Below are positions 62,695 through 64,000 of a stretch of 64,000 bases of DNA, piece after piece. Every line of letters begins with the position of its first letter. Position 1 is the stretch's first letter. Below the pieces are notes generated by a model, which worked only from the letters and a program-made list of their open reading frames with translations, searched no databases and was not told the DNA's origin. Both the position numbers and the translations under genes were made by a program. This DNA is from Actinomycetes bacterium (lineage in GTDB: Bacteria > Actinomycetota > Actinomycetes > Mycobacteriales > Mycobacteriaceae), in NCBI GenBank assembly GCA_023404955.1, contig JAEXZY010000118.1:1-64000 (forward strand), given 5' to 3'.

Positions 62695-63168
62695 CTACTG
62701 CACCCGAGCCGGGCGGCTGCTGTCGGTGCTGGTGTCGTCGTCGCTGTCGTCTTCGACGTGCACGTCGTTGACGGTGATGTTGACCTCGGTGACCTCCAAG
62801 CCGGTCATCTTCTCGATCGCGGCGATCACATTGCGGCGAATGCCGTTGGCCAGATCGGCGATCGCAACGCCGTACTCGGCGACGATCTCCAAATCGATGG
62901 CGGCCTGCTTCTCGCCGACCTCCACCGACACGCCCTGGGAATGGTTGACCGAGGCGCCCGGAATGCGCTCACGCAACTGACCGACAATGCGCGACGCGCC
63001 GCCGCCCAGATCGAACACGCCGTTGACCTCGCGGGCCGACAGGCCGGCGATCTTGGAGACCACCGTGTCGGCGATCGTGGTCTTGCCCTGCGAGGAGGTC
63101 AACGCCGAATCGGCGGCGGTCACCGCCGGGGACTTCGGGGCGGTCGCAGTCGGTTGGGTGCTCGTCAT
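62695..63168 (-). CDS. Asp23/Gls24-family envelope stress protein, 157 aa
   Basis: The family signature is strong: TTIADTVVSKIAGLSAREVN, then GVFDLGGG, GVSVEVGEKQAAIDLEIVAE and YGVAIADLANGIRRNVIAAI. A Ser/Asp-rich tail follows. AGGA lies upstream of ATG 63168. It is the first gene of the operon that runs to 60341. Confidence 0.88.
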   Translation of the reverse strand: MTSTQPTATAPKSPAVTAADSALTSSQGKTTIADTVVSKIAGLSAREVNGVFDLGGGASRIVGQLRERIPGASVNHSQGVSVEVGEKQAAIDLEIVAEYGVAIADLANGIRRNVIAAIEKMTGLEVTEVNITVNDVHVEDDSDDDTSTDSSRPARVQ

Positions 63169-63197
63169 GGGCACGTTCCTTTCATCATCCTGATTTC

Positions 63198-63302
63198 GGT
63201 TACAGGGGCGTAGACGGGGTAGAAGCAGCGAAGTGCACGCCCAGCGCGCAGATGTGAGGTAGAACACATGCACGCGGTTTCACACGGCTGCACAAGAGGT
63301 AT
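63198..63302 (+). promoter_or_regulatory. Two SigF-like promoter candidates before the ECF sigma gene
   Basis: GGTT-N15-GGGTA lies at 63198-63221, and GGTTT-N16-AGGTAT at 63276-63302. Both resemble the mycobacterial SigF pattern GGTTT-N16-GGGTA. The second would put the transcript start about 55 bp before GTG 63367. They are found by eye and not tested against chance. Confidence 0.4.
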
Positions 63303-63366
63303 CTCCCGACATGCGCCGCCGTGGCGCGCCAACCCGGCAAGGCAGGGCGCTCGGGAGGAGGCCGCG

Positions 63367-63948
63367 GTGGAACCCCCACTCCGTGCAGCTGCTGCGGCGG
63401 CCACACGTTTAGGTGACCGGACATTGGCCGCCGCCGCAGCGTTGGGCGAACGCGCAGCGTTCGAGACGATCGTGCACCGCTACGGCCCGATGCTCTACGG
63501 CTACGTGCGGCGCATGGTCGTTGACGGCGGTGCGGTCGACGACGTGGTGCAGGAGACGCTCGTGGCCGCCTGGCGCCAAATGGACCGCTACCGCGGCGAG
63601 GCGAGTCTCAAAACCTGGCTCTTCCGCATCTGTGACCGCAAGATCATCGACTCGCGGCGGGTCCGCTACGCCGAACCGATCGATGACCGCCTCCTCGATC
63701 CCGTCGACGGAGCCGCCGACGCCGACCCGGCCGTGGTGCTGTCCAACACCGAATTCCTGGCCTCATTGGAGCGCGCCCTGGCCGAACTCCCGGTCCGCCA
63801 ACGCGCATCATGGGTGCTACGCGAGATCGATGGCTTGACGTTCCCCGAGATCGCAGTGACCCTGAATCTGAGTCCCGGCGCAGTGCGTGGACACCACCAC
63901 CGGGCTCAATCAACCCTTCGACAAAGGATGCAGCGGTGGCAGCGATGA
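63367..63948 (+). CDS. ECF-type RNA polymerase sigma factor, 193 aa
   Basis: Region 2 is RAAFETIVHRYGPMLYGYVR, VVDGGAVDDVVQETLVAAWR and YRGEASLKTWLFRICDRKII. Region 4 is LAELPVRQRASWVLREIDGL then TFPEIAVTLNLSPGAVRGHH. GGGAGGAG precedes GTG 63367, which I prefer over the longer frame from 63268. It is divergent from the Asp23 operon and overlaps the next gene by 4 bp. Confidence 0.88.
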   Translation: MEPPLRAAAAAATRLGDRTLAAAAALGERAAFETIVHRYGPMLYGYVRRMVVDGGAVDDVVQETLVAAWRQMDRYRGEASLKTWLFRICDRKIIDSRRVRYAEPIDDRLLDPVDGAADADPAVVLSNTEFLASLERALAELPVRQRASWVLREIDGLTFPEIAVTLNLSPGAVRGHHHRAQSTLRQRMQRWQR

Positions 63949-64000
63949 ACGGGGACGACCCGCTCGATGTGCTGCTGAGCCGCGCCGGACAAGCATTGCG
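63945..64000 (+). CDS. Start of gene coupled to the ECF sigma factor (partial)
   Basis: ATG 63945 overlaps the sigma stop (ATGA). Only MNGDDPLDVLLSRAGQAL is in the window. By position it could be an anti-sigma factor or an Asp23-associated protein. The window edge cuts it. Confidence 0.6.
   Translation, partial: MNGDDPLDVLLSRAGQAL

Noticed and set aside
1..64000. CRISPR arrays, rRNA or complete tRNA genes
   Set aside because: No regular spacer-repeat series and no rRNA-like or complete tRNA-like sequence was found by reading.

Overview
The window is high-GC actinobacterial DNA and reads as accessory, most likely plasmid-borne, DNA of a Mycobacterium or Mycolicibacterium. The reasons are type VII (ESX) secretion substrates and Esp-like proteins, two WhiB-type proteins, an LpqN-type lipoprotein, a PknH-type sensor domain, a replication-initiator-like gene with paired palindromes upstream, two ParA-based partition modules, a DUF2637 protein of the kind found on actinobacterial conjugative elements, a toxin-antitoxin pair and two insertion sequences. 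No ESX core gene (EccC, EccD, MycP) and no relaxase is visible here.

Layout. 0.1-6.1 kb: ESX-associated genes (DUF5631/5632-like protein, small PE-like protein, EspB-like PE-PPE fusion). 6.1-8.1 kb: an XRE regulator and a WhiB gene, divergent, separated by a region with four copies of a near-palindromic box, then a frameshifted gene. 8.3-14.3 kb: lipoprotein, YbaB-like protein, second EspB-like fusion, EspC/WXG100-like protein, a long Gly/Pro-rich protein and a DUF2637 membrane protein, all on the minus strand. 14.3-22.6 kb: maintenance region with paired 14-bp palindromes, a Rep-like gene, a WhiB-HNH fusion, parA with an RHH partner, a repeat-rich spacer, a second parA-parB, and small DNA-binding proteins. 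22.8-26.0 kb: an IS21-family element inserted in a membrane-protein gene with a 4-bp target duplication; removing it restores the reading frame. 26.4-28.0 kb: third EspB-like fusion, paralogous to the one at 4.5 kb.

28.1-37.1 kb is the most unusual block. It encodes a transmembrane Ser/Thr kinase with a FecB-like extracellular binding domain, a large lipoprotein, a Pro-rich one-pass membrane protein, a free-standing PknH-type sensor domain, and, divergently, an FHA-XRE fusion overlapping a lipoprotein zinc metalloprotease. Together they look like a surface-sensing phospho-signalling cassette. 37.3-44.2 kb holds a small exported protein, an XRE plus nucleotidyltransferase toxin-antitoxin pair with a leaderless promoter, a TetR gene, an IS110-family transposase, a pair of tiny overlapping ORFs, a GNAT gene and a DIP1984-family gene. 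44.5-49.7 kb holds a NUDIX gene with an early stop, a 627-aa HTH protein, small membrane proteins, an Imm61-like protein and a DNA ligase fragment.

50-64 kb resembles a chromosomal stress and regulatory island: TetR with a clear operator, STAS, PAS, GAF-ANTAR (frameshifted), GGDEF (decayed), threonine synthase plus a remnant of a second copy, LtrA, YeaQ/GlsB, CsbD, and a seven-gene Asp23-type envelope operon divergent from an ECF sigma factor. The mix of intact, frameshifted and truncated genes from 44 to 59 kb suggests DNA captured from a chromosome and now eroding.
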